Assembly: GCA_035622335.1 (NCBI GenBank)
Contig: DASPVO010000063.1
Location: 1-7,579 of the forward strand
Length of the DNA: 7,579 bases
Direction: 5' to 3'
Source: DATJAJ01 sp035622335
GTDB taxonomy: Archaea > Thermoproteota > Nitrososphaeria > Nitrososphaerales > Gagatemarchaeaceae
The notes under the pieces were generated by a model. That model was not told where the DNA came from. It saw only the letters and a program-made list of their open reading frames with translations, and ran no database searches. The first letter of the stretch is position 1, and every line of letters starts with the position of its first letter. Positions 1-6,064 of the stretch are shown one piece after another. The position numbers were made by a program, and so were the translations under genes.

Positions 1-2
1 TC

Positions 3-806
3 GACATGTTGTCCAGACAGGACCCGAGCGGATGGTGGGTAGGTGGAGACAGCTTCTACAAGCCAAAGTACCTCTCCACGAACTGGATGCTACTCGTGCT
101 CTCGGACCTCGGTGCGAGGAGGGAAGACCCAAGAATCGCGAAGGCGTGCAAACTGTGGATCAGCAAGTTTTCGAAGAAGGACGGCGGCTTCGGGATGGAC
201 GGCTCGAGAAGCAGCCACCTGTGCGTCGTGGGGAACACCGCTCGCGCGCTCGTCAAGTTTGGATACGAAGATCACCCGAAGGTTAGGAGCGCGTTCGAGT
301 GGATGGCCGCCCATGCGTCCGAGAAAGGGGGGTGGTCGTGTTGGGGTACGGGGAGGAACCTTGACTCGTGGGAGCCTTTGAGCGCCTTCGCGGCGTACCC
401 GAAGGCGAAGTGGACCAGGAGAATGAAGACGGCCGTCGAGATGGGAGCTGAATTCTTCCTGGAGCGTGAGCTGCACATCCAGGGAGACCACTACGAGCCG
501 TGGTACCGGTTCCACTACCCCGTTCACTACTACTACGACATCCTCGTCGGTTGCGAATTCATGACGGAACTCGGATACGGGGGAGACAGCAGGATGGCGC
601 ACGCGATCTCGGTGGTGAAGAAGAAGAGGAGGCCCGACGGCAGGTGGAATCTCGACGCGACACACCCCGATCTGGAGGGCGGCACGGCGACGTGGTACAA
701 GGAGCACCCAAAGCAGGCGCCCGTGCCATTCGCCCTTGAGAGAGCGGGTGAAGCGAGCAAGATGATTACCTTGCGTGCAATGCGAGTCCTGAAGAGAGTT
801 GGCTGA
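3..806 (+). CDS. Prenyltransferase/squalene-oxidase repeat protein (alpha-alpha toroid), 5' end outside the window
   Basis: The reading frame is open to the left edge of the window, so the ATG at position 6 need not be the true start; this is probably the C-terminal part of a longer protein. Using that ATG as residue 1, the 266 visible residues carry repeated Gly-Trp/Gly-Phe turns typical of the terpenoid-cyclase/prenyltransferase toroid: QDPSGWW (5-11), DGGFG (59-63), GGWSCWG (108-114) and DGRWN (211-215). A conserved-looking aromatic block, FHYPVHYYYD, lies at 169-178. No squalene-hopene cyclase DXDD acid motif is visible, but the missing N-terminal part could hold key residues. No signal peptide or membrane helix is seen in this part. 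Many archaeal genomes carry such proteins with no assigned substrate, so I infer the fold but not a reaction. The next gene starts about 100 bp downstream on the same strand, probably from its own promoter. Confidence 0.75.
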   Translation, partial: DMLSRQDPSGWWVGGDSFYKPKYLSTNWMLLVLSDLGARREDPRIAKACKLWISKFSKKDGGFGMDGSRSSHLCVVGNTARALVKFGYEDHPKVRSAFEWMAAHASEKGGWSCWGTGRNLDSWEPLSAFAAYPKAKWTRRMKTAVEMGAEFFLERELHIQGDHYEPWYRFHYPVHYYYDILVGCEFMTELGYGGDSRMAHAISVVKKKRRPDGRWNLDATHPDLEGGTATWYKEHPKQAPVPFALERAGEASKMITLRAMRVLKRVG

Positions 807-904
807 CAGGAACCTCAGTTACTTTAGCAGCCCGAGCGAAATGGGTGAACCGCCTCACCTTGGCATGGGCAAAGGGATATTACTTGCTCGAGGACGGCGA
901 TTCC

Positions 905-1156
905 ATGCCAAAGTACATTGACGTTCACAAGGGAGTGAAGGGAGTCAAGCTGAAGGACGTGGCCGAGGCGCACGCCAAAGATCTCAAGGTGCAAGGCAAG
1001 TATGGGGTCAGCTTCCAGAAGTATTGGCTGGACGAGAAAGAGGGAACCATCTTTTGCCTTTCAGACGCGCCGAACAGAGAAGCAATAGCCAAGGCGCACA
1101 AAGAGGCCCATGGGCTCCTCCCTTCAGAGACCTTCGAAGTCCAAGAAGGGATGTAA
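905..1156 (+). CDS. DUF4242 / SCO4226-like small protein (possible nickel-binding)
   Basis: An 83-aa protein starting MPKYIDVHKG that matches my memory of the DUF4242 (PF14026, SCO4226-like) family over its full length: VHKGVKGV near 7-14, EAHAKDL at 21-27, KYW at 39-41, TIFCLSDAPNREA at 48-60 and AHKEAHGLL at 64-72. Streptomyces SCO4226 is described as a nickel-binding protein of ferredoxin-like fold. His8, His23, Cys51, His65 and His69 are candidate metal ligands here, but that is inference. The frame is open back to a GTG at 845. I chose the ATG at 905 because family members begin at this point and because GAGGA (890-894) lies 10 nt before it. TATA-like stretches at 821-828 (actttagc) and 876-883 (gatattac) would give a short-leader or a leaderless message respectively. 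The flavin reductase follows 21 nt downstream, suggesting co-transcription. Confidence 0.82.
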   Translation: MPKYIDVHKGVKGVKLKDVAEAHAKDLKVQGKYGVSFQKYWLDEKEGTIFCLSDAPNREAIAKAHKEAHGLLPSETFEVQEGM

Positions 1157-1177
1157 ACCTCACCTCGGTGCAGGGCG

Positions 1178-1741
1178 ATGACGGGAGACCTGGATTTCAG
1201 GATACTCGGCATATCAGGAAGCGGACGAAAGGGATCTTACAACACGGCCCTACTTCGTGCCGCCGAAGACCTTCTGCCCAAGGGAGCGACACTCGAGCTA
1301 TACGATGTCGCTAAGCTTCCTCTGTACAATCAGGACCTGGAAGCTGAACCCCCTACCGTTGTGAGCGAATTCAAGACGAGGATAGAGGAATCACGCGCGA
1401 TTCTTTTCGCGACGCCTGAACACAACTATTCTGTCTCGGCCGTCATGAAGAACGCGTTGGAATGGGGGAACAGACCAGAAGGTCACAACTCGTGGGATGG
1501 CAAGCCCGCCGCGATAATGAGCGCCTCATCCGGTCCTAGAGGAGGGGCAAGAGCGCAACTCCACCTCAGACAGATTTTTGTGGATGTGAATGTATATCCC
1601 ATGAACGAGCCTCAATTGTTTGTCTCCAACGAGGGGACGAAGTTCGACGGTGACCTCAGACTGACAGACTCACGCACGAGGGAATCGCTGCGTGAGCTGC
1701 TACTCGCCTTGGTGCAATGGGCGCGAAGGTTGAACCCGTGA
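1178..1741 (+). CDS. NADPH-dependent FMN reductase (flavodoxin-like quinone/chromate reductase family)
   Basis: A 187-aa flavodoxin-fold protein of the usual length for the NADPH-dependent FMN reductase family (ChrR/YieF/azoreductase-like), which uses bound FMN to pass electrons from NAD(P)H to quinones, azo compounds or metal ions in the cytoplasm. Seen: a first beta strand and phosphate-binding loop GISGSGRKGSYN (11-22); the flavin-ring loop TPEHNYS (79-85) followed by the helix VMKNALEW (89-96), a hallmark of the family; GKPAAIMSASSG (108-119) with GGARAQ (122-127), the third FMN-contacting segment. The start has GGTG at 1167-1170, 7 nt before the ATG. It lies 21 nt after the DUF4242 gene and is probably in one transcript with it. 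It converges on the minus-strand tRNA-Gln. The natural electron acceptor cannot be read from sequence. Confidence 0.9.
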   Translation: MTGDLDFRILGISGSGRKGSYNTALLRAAEDLLPKGATLELYDVAKLPLYNQDLEAEPPTVVSEFKTRIEESRAILFATPEHNYSVSAVMKNALEWGNRPEGHNSWDGKPAAIMSASSGPRGGARAQLHLRQIFVDVNVYPMNEPQLFVSNEGTKFDGDLRLTDSRTRESLRELLLALVQWARRLNP

Positions 1742-1841
1742 TGGTCGTGCATGAGCCTCGAAGGATTTGCTCAAAGGACGCAACCGCTCGATAGGCACGC
1801 CTACCCAGTATGAGTGAGGGGACAAAGCCACCAGATAACAG

Positions 1842-1914
1842 TAGCCCGGCTAGGATTCGAACCTAGGTCGAAGGCTCCAGAGGCCCCCATCCTTGACCAC
1901 TAGACGACCGGGCT
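1842..1914 (-). tRNA. tRNA-Gln(CUG)
   Basis: Full cloverleaf on the minus strand, with no intron. Acceptor AGCCCGG pairs with CCGGGCT (7 bp), and the discriminator is A (position 1842). The D arm is GTCT/GGAT. The anticodon stem GGGGC/GCCTT includes two G-U pairs around loop CTCTGGA, giving anticodon CTG (reads CAG). A 4-nt variable loop is followed by T arm CTAGG-TTCGAAT-CCTAG. CCA is not encoded. The A1-U72 pair is the archaeal tRNA-Gln form; in archaea this tRNA is normally first charged with Glu and then amidated by GatDE. Its own TATA-like box lies 27 nt upstream. Confidence 0.95.
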
Positions 1915-1939
1915 GCAGTCGAGGCGACACCCGGATAAC

Positions 1940-1955
1940 GAATAAAAGCCTTGTC
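1940..1955 (-). promoter_or_regulatory. Promoter of tRNA-Gln (BRE/TATA-like)
   Basis: Read on the minus strand this is GACAAGGCTTTTATTC. The CTTTTATT box (1948-1941) ends 27 nt before the tRNA 5' end, the spacing expected for an archaeal TATA box and TSS. The same 16 bases with two changes lie before the aminotransferase gene (3141-3126). The T-rich stretch sits just after the aminotransferase stop and could also help terminate that transcript. Confidence 0.6.
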
Positions 1956-1966
1956 GGGTCTCGAAA

Positions 1967-3121
1967 CTATCTTCGGTTCGTCAACTGGACCGGCCGCTTT
2001 TCTGCTAGATTCATCCCGGTCAAGACCGTACCCAACTCTTCAAGAGCCTTGTCGAGAAGAGGCTGAGTCAGGGTCCCGAAGTGTCCGATCCTGATCATCT
2101 TGTCTCTGGTGTCAGAGATGCCCCGTGCCACGACCACACCCGAAGCCTGCTCGAGCTTCGTCCGTATCTCAGATGCGGAACCGTCACGGACCCAGAATGC
2201 AGTAACCGTGTCCGCATTGTATCCTTCTTCCGCAACCAAATTCTGGCCCAGTTCTCGGAGGCTCTTCCTCGCAAGTTCTCCGAGTGCCCGGTGTCGTGCC
2301 CATCGCCGCTCGATGCCTTCCCTCTTCACCTGTGACAGGGCAACCCTGAGGGCTCGGACAATAGGCACAGCAGGTGTCGTGAGGTAGATCTTTGGGTCTT
2401 CCATGACCGGCTTCCAACGAGCTAGGTTCATGTAGTAAGAGTCGATCGGTGTCTTGCGCTTCTCGAAGTGCTCGAGAAGGCTGTCGGAGGTCGCTATGAG
2501 GGTTGCACCTGGCGGAGCCGCGAGAGCCTTCTGCGATGCCGTGAAGATGGCGTCCGCCCCGAGCTCATCAAAGTCGAGCGCTTCGCCACCGGTCGAGCAG
2601 ACCGCGTCTACAATCGAAAAGACTCCGGCGTTCCTGCACTCCTCTACGAGCTCCTTCGCCGGGTTCATCACCGATGTCGCCGTCTCAACGTGAGTGATGA
2701 AGACCGCCCTGTACTTGGTCCTCGATAGCCTCTTGCGAAGAGCGTCCGGGTCGGAGTGCTTACCAATCTCGGTCGCGACGTCTTCGACCTTCGCCCCGTG
2801 GATCTCGTTCAGCGTCGCCATCCTTTTGCCGAAGTAGCCCGTCTCCAGTACGAGTACTTTGTCGCCGCGCTCCACCGTACTGGCGATGACGCTCTCCATC
2901 CCTATGGTGCCCGCGCCCGACAGCACGAACTGGAACCCCTTTTGGTTCCTGAAGACATACCTCGCGAGCGAGACCGTCTCCTTGAACTCTGTGTAGAACT
3001 GGTCTCCTGTATGCGATATCATGGGCTCGGCCATGGCGTCCCTGACCTCCTTGCTCAGGTTTGTCGGACCCGGAATCAGTAGGAGCCTTTCTTCCAAAAG
3101 AATCTCTTCACCAGCCTCCAT
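1967..3121 (-). CDS. Class V PLP-dependent aminotransferase (alanine-glyoxylate / serine-pyruvate / phosphoserine type)
   Basis: A 384-aa cytosolic PLP enzyme of aminotransferase class V, close to the AGXT/serine-pyruvate/PucG group. Seen in order: the N-terminal LLLIPGPT (13-20); a PLP phosphate-loop-like SGAGTIGMES (68-77); HVETATSV (144-151), equivalent to the H-G-E-T-S stretch of AGXT; VDAVCSTGG (171-179), whose Asp172 should contact the PLP ring nitrogen; SQKALAAPPG (196-205) with Lys198 as the Schiff-base lysine; and TTPAVPIVRALRVAL (248-262). It would move an amino group between an amino acid and a 2-oxoacid. The methanogen homologue MJ0959 is a broad enzyme that also makes phosphoserine. 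The SerB-like phosphatase lies 48 nt upstream on the same strand, which makes a serine role plausible. The ATG at 3121 has no Shine-Dalgarno and lies upstream of the TSS predicted from the TATA box at 3134-3127. A TTG at 3097 (codon 9) is the more likely start, giving about 376 aa. Confidence 0.9.
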   Translation of the reverse strand: MEAGEEILLEERLLLIPGPTNLSKEVRDAMAEPMISHTGDQFYTEFKETVSLARYVFRNQKGFQFVLSGAGTIGMESVIASTVERGDKVLVLETGYFGKRMATLNEIHGAKVEDVATEIGKHSDPDALRKRLSRTKYRAVFITHVETATSVMNPAKELVEECRNAGVFSIVDAVCSTGGEALDFDELGADAIFTASQKALAAPPGATLIATSDSLLEHFEKRKTPIDSYYMNLARWKPVMEDPKIYLTTPAVPIVRALRVALSQVKREGIERRWARHRALGELARKSLRELGQNLVAEEGYNADTVTAFWVRDGSASEIRTKLEQASGVVVARGISDTRDKMIRIGHFGTLTQPLLDKALEELGTVLTGMNLAEKRPVQLTNRR

Positions 3122-3125
3122 GCAT

Positions 3126-3141
3126 GAATTAAAGCGTTGTC
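3126..3141 (-). promoter_or_regulatory. Promoter of the class V aminotransferase (BRE/TATA-like)
   Basis: On the minus strand it reads GACAACGCTTTAATTC, identical at 14 of 16 positions to the tRNA-Gln promoter block at 1955-1940. With the same 27-nt spacing from the end of the CTTTAATT box, transcription would begin near 3100. That is downstream of the ATG at 3121 and just before the in-frame TTG at 3097. It indicates that the aminotransferase can be transcribed apart from argS and the phosphatase. Confidence 0.5.
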
Positions 3142-3169
3142 AGGGTCGAAGGGGCCGCCTTCGCTCCTG

Positions 3170-3820
3170 TTAGAAGTGAGCGAAGAGGTCGTCGAGACTC
3201 TCGATGTTGACGATTCTGGGGTCGTCTGCTCTGGCGGAGTGAGCCAGCATGAAGCCTAGCTTCGCCGATCTCAGGAAAGCGAGGTCGTAAACCGTGTCAC
3301 CGACTGCGATGGTCATAGAGGTATCAACCCCAAGTTTCGACATCAGCGCTCTGAAAGCGACGTCTTTCCTGGTGGGATCCACCCTCGCGATCCCTCTCCC
3401 TGTGAGTCTCCCGTATCGGTCAAATTCCAGGCCGTTTGCGACCCAGTGCCTGATTCCTAGGTCGTCGGCAACTCTCCGGGCGAGGATGTCAATGCCGGAT
3501 GTCACCAGGGCGACATCGACTCCTCTTTTCCTCAACCGTTCGATGGTGGGGGCCGCATCCTTCCTCACTCTGTAATGTGACAGAATCTTCTCTATTTCCC
3601 GTCTCGTAGTACCCTTCGGCCAAGCCGAAATGTCACGCCTCATGAACTCCTCGTAGTCAATCCGTCCCTTCGAGTAGAGGTCTAGCGAAGCCCTCCCCGC
3701 TTCCGCCGTCCCGAAGTGATTGTGGATCGCGACCCAACTGCTGTCTTGCTCAAGGAGGGTGCCATCCATGTCAAATGCGGCGAATTCTATTTCATGCACC
3801 GTGAGTGGGTGGTCTTTCAT
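3170..3820 (-). CDS. HAD-superfamily phosphatase, subfamily IB (phosphoserine phosphatase/SerB-like)
   Basis: A 216-aa HAD hydrolase with all four motifs. Motif I is FDMDGTLL (16-23) with nucleophile Asp17 and acid/base Asp19; motif II is VTSG (106-109) with Ser108; the motif III lysine is probably Lys152; motif IV is GDTVYDLAFL (174-183) with Asp175 and Asp179 for Mg2+. The helical insert between motifs I and II (about 25-100) is the C1 cap of the IB group, which includes phosphoserine phosphatase. No membrane segment is seen. Its ATG overlaps the argS stop (ATGA, 3817-3820), so translation is probably coupled, with GAGAGG just before the start. The aminotransferase follows 48 nt downstream. 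Phosphoserine is the best substrate guess from subfamily and neighbour, but related IB enzymes act on other phosphate esters, so substrate assignment is inference. Confidence 0.85.
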   Translation of the reverse strand: MKDHPLTVHEIEFAAFDMDGTLLEQDSSWVAIHNHFGTAEAGRASLDLYSKGRIDYEEFMRRDISAWPKGTTRREIEKILSHYRVRKDAAPTIERLRKRGVDVALVTSGIDILARRVADDLGIRHWVANGLEFDRYGRLTGRGIARVDPTRKDVAFRALMSKLGVDTSMTIAVGDTVYDLAFLRSAKLGFMLAHSARADDPRIVNIESLDDLFAHF

Positions 3821-5721
3821 ATCCTCTCACAGACCTTGACCCCTATCAACTCCATGGACTGGCTCATGACGACGGAGAAGGCGTTGACCAGAGCCAACCT
3901 CGCGGACTTCAACTCCGAGTCCTCCTCGCGGTTGACGGGGACTTTTTCGTAGAACTCGTTGAAGGATGCTGCGACCTCGTGAGCATACTTCGCTACCTCC
4001 TTCGGCGAGAAATACTCTTCAGCCGATTTCAGCGCGATGTCGAGCATCGCCATCTTGATCACCAGCCTCTTCTCCGTTCTCTGGGTTAGTTTCGAGACTC
4101 CCTCACTCGTGATCTCCGGCTTCGAGTCTGACCTGTCAAGAATCCTCCTCGCCCTTGCATACGTGTACTGGAGGTAGGGTCCGGTGTCTCCCTCGAACCT
4201 GAGTGACTCTTCAATGTCGAAGACTATCATCTTGTCGGTGTCCTGCTTGAGGAGCTCATACCGCAAGGCGGCGACCGCGATCCCCTCCGACACGTTGTCG
4301 ACCCACGCTTCGTCCTCCTCCGGGTTCCGCTTTCTTGTCTCCTCCGCGGCTTTCTTCTTGAGGGCATCGAGCATGCCGTCGACGTTGACGAAGAGCCCTC
4401 TTCTCCCTGACATGTGGACCACTTCAGCGTCTCCTTCGATACCGAGAGAAGTCGCTGTCTTTTGAGAGAGCGCGACCACTTCGTATCCTCTGTGGAGGTA
4501 TCTCTTCCCTGAACCCTGCTTCATGCCCTCCAGCACCCGTGTCACTATGCGCTGGAGATAGGATTGTTTAGAGTCGATGAGCGTGATTGCCAGGTCTGCC
4601 CCTGCGAATGACTCGTGGTCTCTGGTCCCCCCAAGAGTTGTCGAGAACAGCGTCCTCCCGTCTGGCTGGGAGTCCTGCCTCCTCTCGTAGCCGAACGGGT
4701 CTCCGACCAGCCCAATCTTCCAGGCCGCGTAGGGTATGTCTTTTGCGACGTAGACAGCCGTTCCGTCAGAGCGGACGAGCACCTTCTGCTGTCCGGTGTC
4801 AGGCTCAGATATTACCCAGCAGCCCTTGTTTTCCCCCTCCGTTTCGAAGCTCGTGATTCCAGACTTCTTCATCTCCCCGAAGACTTCGTTCCACATCCCT
4901 GACTTCACAATCTGGGACTCCCAGTTCAGAAGGTCGTAACTAGCCCCCAGCCTCCAGCACGTGATCAGTTGAGAGCTGAGAATTCTCTGGACGACACCAG
5001 ACGCGTACTCGGCTAGCTCGCCCCTTCCTTCCTCGATCTCGCGCAACACTATTGACTGTTTCTTCTTCAGCTCTGGCTGGGTCTCGTAGAGCTTTGTGAC
5101 CTTTACGTACACTTGGTCGCCGCAGTAGTTGTCATACTTTACGCCAGCCGGCGGCTGGTCTGGAATATCGAGATACCTAAAGCCGACGATGACGTCTGCC
5201 ACTTGAGCTCCCGAATCGTCGATGTAGTTCAGGGCTCGGACATCATAGCCGCAGCGACGCAGTACCCTCACGAGTGAGTCGCCCAAGACTAGGTTCCTTG
5301 CATGGCCTATGTGCATAGCCTTGCTCGGGTTGACGCTGGTGTGCTCGACTAGCGCTCTCTTCCCTTCGCCGACCATCGCTTGAGCTCGAAAGCTCGAGTC
5401 CGAGCACTCTTGGAGGGTGTCGAACGCAAATCGGGCAAGGTCGATCTGGAAGTTGATGTAGCCGCTCGGATGAGCGTCCAGGGACTTTACGTACTTCTCA
5501 TCGTGTCTCAACTGCAGGGCCTTTACAACGAGCTTCCTCGCCACGTCAGAAGGCTTCTCTCCGGCGGGCTTTGCAAGCCGCATGGCGACCGAACTCGAGA
5601 GCTCACCGAAGGATGGGTTTGGAGGTATTGAGACATCAACATCGGTTTCAGGATAGCCGCATGCAGATATCGCCGCTTGAACCAGCGTCTTCGCTTCGTT
5701 CTCGAATTCGATGAACTTCAA
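3817..5721 (-). CDS. argS: Arginyl-tRNA synthetase (ArgRS, class I)
   Basis: A 634-aa cytoplasmic enzyme that joins arginine to tRNA-Arg using ATP. Domains in order: the ArgRS-specific N-terminal tRNA-contacting domain (about 1-105) with NPSFGELSSSVAMRLAK (35-51); class I catalytic core with NPSKAMHIGHARN (131-143), where HIGH is 137-140; LNYIDDSGAQ (164-173); DGTAVYVAKDI (319-329); the KMSKS-loop equivalent MSGRRG (437-442); and the DALR anticodon-binding domain from about GPYLQYTYARARRIL (514-528) to the end. The canonical second lysine of KMSKS is arginine. Many ArgRS use Lys just before HIGH instead, and Lys134 is present. The start is TTG (5721): it is the only start codon between an in-frame TGA near the TATA box (5758-5753) and the conserved N-terminus. 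It heads an operon with the phosphatase and is divergent from a tRNA-Arg gene. Confidence 0.96.
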   Translation of the reverse strand: MKFIEFENEAKTLVQAAISACGYPETDVDVSIPPNPSFGELSSSVAMRLAKPAGEKPSDVARKLVVKALQLRHDEKYVKSLDAHPSGYINFQIDLARFAFDTLQECSDSSFRAQAMVGEGKRALVEHTSVNPSKAMHIGHARNLVLGDSLVRVLRRCGYDVRALNYIDDSGAQVADVIVGFRYLDIPDQPPAGVKYDNYCGDQVYVKVTKLYETQPELKKKQSIVLREIEEGRGELAEYASGVVQRILSSQLITCWRLGASYDLLNWESQIVKSGMWNEVFGEMKKSGITSFETEGENKGCWVISEPDTGQQKVLVRSDGTAVYVAKDIPYAAWKIGLVGDPFGYERRQDSQPDGRTLFSTTLGGTRDHESFAGADLAITLIDSKQSYLQRIVTRVLEGMKQGSGKRYLHRGYEVVALSQKTATSLGIEGDAEVVHMSGRRGLFVNVDGMLDALKKKAAEETRKRNPEEDEAWVDNVSEGIAVAALRYELLKQDTDKMIVFDIEESLRFEGDTGPYLQYTYARARRILDRSDSKPEITSEGVSKLTQRTEKRLVIKMAMLDIALKSAEEYFSPKEVAKYAHEVAASFNEFYEKVPVNREEDSELKSARLALVNAFSVVMSQSMELIGVKVCERI

Positions 5722-5752
5722 ACGACTGGTGTCGCGGTCGCCTTCCCGAGTT

Positions 5753-5758
5753 CATAAA
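5753..5758 (-). promoter_or_regulatory. TATA-like box of argS
   Basis: The minus strand reads ACGTTTATGAA here, with the core TTTATG at 5758-5753. The usual 25-27 nt spacing puts the TSS a few bases before the TTG start at 5721, so the message would be nearly leaderless. No Shine-Dalgarno is seen before the TTG, which fits. Confidence 0.45.
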
Positions 5759-5868
5759 CGTGAACAAGGCCCAAAGAGGGACTCTAGTGGCTGGAGCTTT
5801 TCTCTTGCCCTGATAAGTCCCGAACGGGCGGACGAATCTTCTACCGAAGTGCCGATCACCACTGTCTG

Positions 5869-5876
5869 TTTTAAGA
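5869..5876 (+). promoter_or_regulatory. TATA-like box of tRNA-Arg
   Basis: TTTTAAGA lies about 22-29 nt before the tRNA 5' end at 5898, the right distance for an archaeal tRNA promoter. The rest of the 176-bp divergent region (5722-5897) holds this box and the argS box; I see no other gene or clear hairpin in it. Confidence 0.5.
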
Positions 5877-5897
5877 ACGCGGGGTTGAAGGGTCGTC

Positions 5898-5986
5898 GGG
5901 CCCGTAGCCCAGCACGGATTAGGGCGTCAGCCTCCGAAGCTGAAGATCGAAATCAGAGACCGTGGGTTCGAATCCCACCGGGCCCG
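5898..5986 (+). tRNA. tRNA-Arg(CCG) with an 18-nt variable region (possible intron)
   Basis: Acceptor GGGCCCG (5898-5904) pairs with CGGGCCC (5979-5985), and the discriminator is G5986. The D arm is GCCC/GGGC with GG in the loop. The anticodon stem TCAGC/GCTGA is perfect around loop CTCCGAA (5932-5938), giving anticodon CCG (5934-5936, reads CGG). The T arm is GTGGG-TTCGAAT-CCCAC. CCA is not encoded. The odd part is the 18 nt between anticodon stem and T stem (5944-5961), where archaeal tRNA-Arg normally has about 5. It begins AGATC and ends AGACC, so removing 13 nt would restore a normal loop. It could be a noncanonical intron or an extended arm (GAT-CGAA-ATC can pair). I could not draw a strict bulge-helix-bulge. 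It is divergent from argS. Confidence 0.9.
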
Positions 5987-5988
5987 TT
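5969..5988 (+). repeat. Left copy of att-like repeat (tRNA-Arg 3' end)
   Basis: CGAATCCCACCGGGCCCGTT covers half of the T loop, the 3' strand of the T stem, the 3' acceptor strand and three bases beyond. It matches 6984-7003 at 18 of 20 positions in the same orientation, with the last 13 bases identical. A tRNA 3' end used as one member of a direct repeat is the usual form of an integrase attachment site. Confidence 0.5.
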
Positions 5989-6033
5989 TCAGAACTCCAG
6001 CCAGCTCGGGGAAGCAACTTAGGTTCACAATGC

Positions 6034-6041
6034 GATAAATA
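6034..6041 (+). promoter_or_regulatory. TATA-like box of the secreted-protein gene
   Basis: GATAAATA centred about 27 nt before the GTG at 6065. This spacing places the TSS at or within a few bases of the start codon, implying a leaderless message and supporting the GTG start. Confidence 0.6.
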
Positions 6042-6064
6042 GTGCAGTCGACAAAGATTGCCCC

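Noticed and set aside
90..707. Minus-strand frame of 205 codons opposite the toroid protein
   Set aside because: It runs against a frame with clear protein-family motifs; its composition (Arg, Pro, Val rich) is that of a reverse-complement shadow in GC-rich DNA.
845..904. GTG-initiated N-terminal extension of the DUF4242 protein
   Set aside because: The extra 20 residues are not part of the family, and the ATG at 905 has a well-placed GAGGA.
1742..1841. Possible terminator or small RNA between the FMN reductase and tRNA-Gln
   Set aside because: No T-run, stable hairpin or promoter-like box could be supported in these 100 bases.
2756..3082. Plus-strand frame of 108 codons
   Set aside because: It is antisense to the conserved N-terminal half of the class V aminotransferase and has no recognisable domain.
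5927..5961. Reading the tRNA at 5898 as a class II tRNA-Ser(CGA) because of its long variable region
   Set aside because: The perfect 5-bp anticodon stem fixes the loop as CTCCGAA with T at position 33 and anticodon CCG; shifting the register to CGA would lose U33 and the stem.
5711..6022. Plus-strand frame of 103 codons across the argS/tRNA-Arg region
   Set aside because: It overlaps the argS start and reads through the tRNA-Arg gene; no domain or ribosome site.
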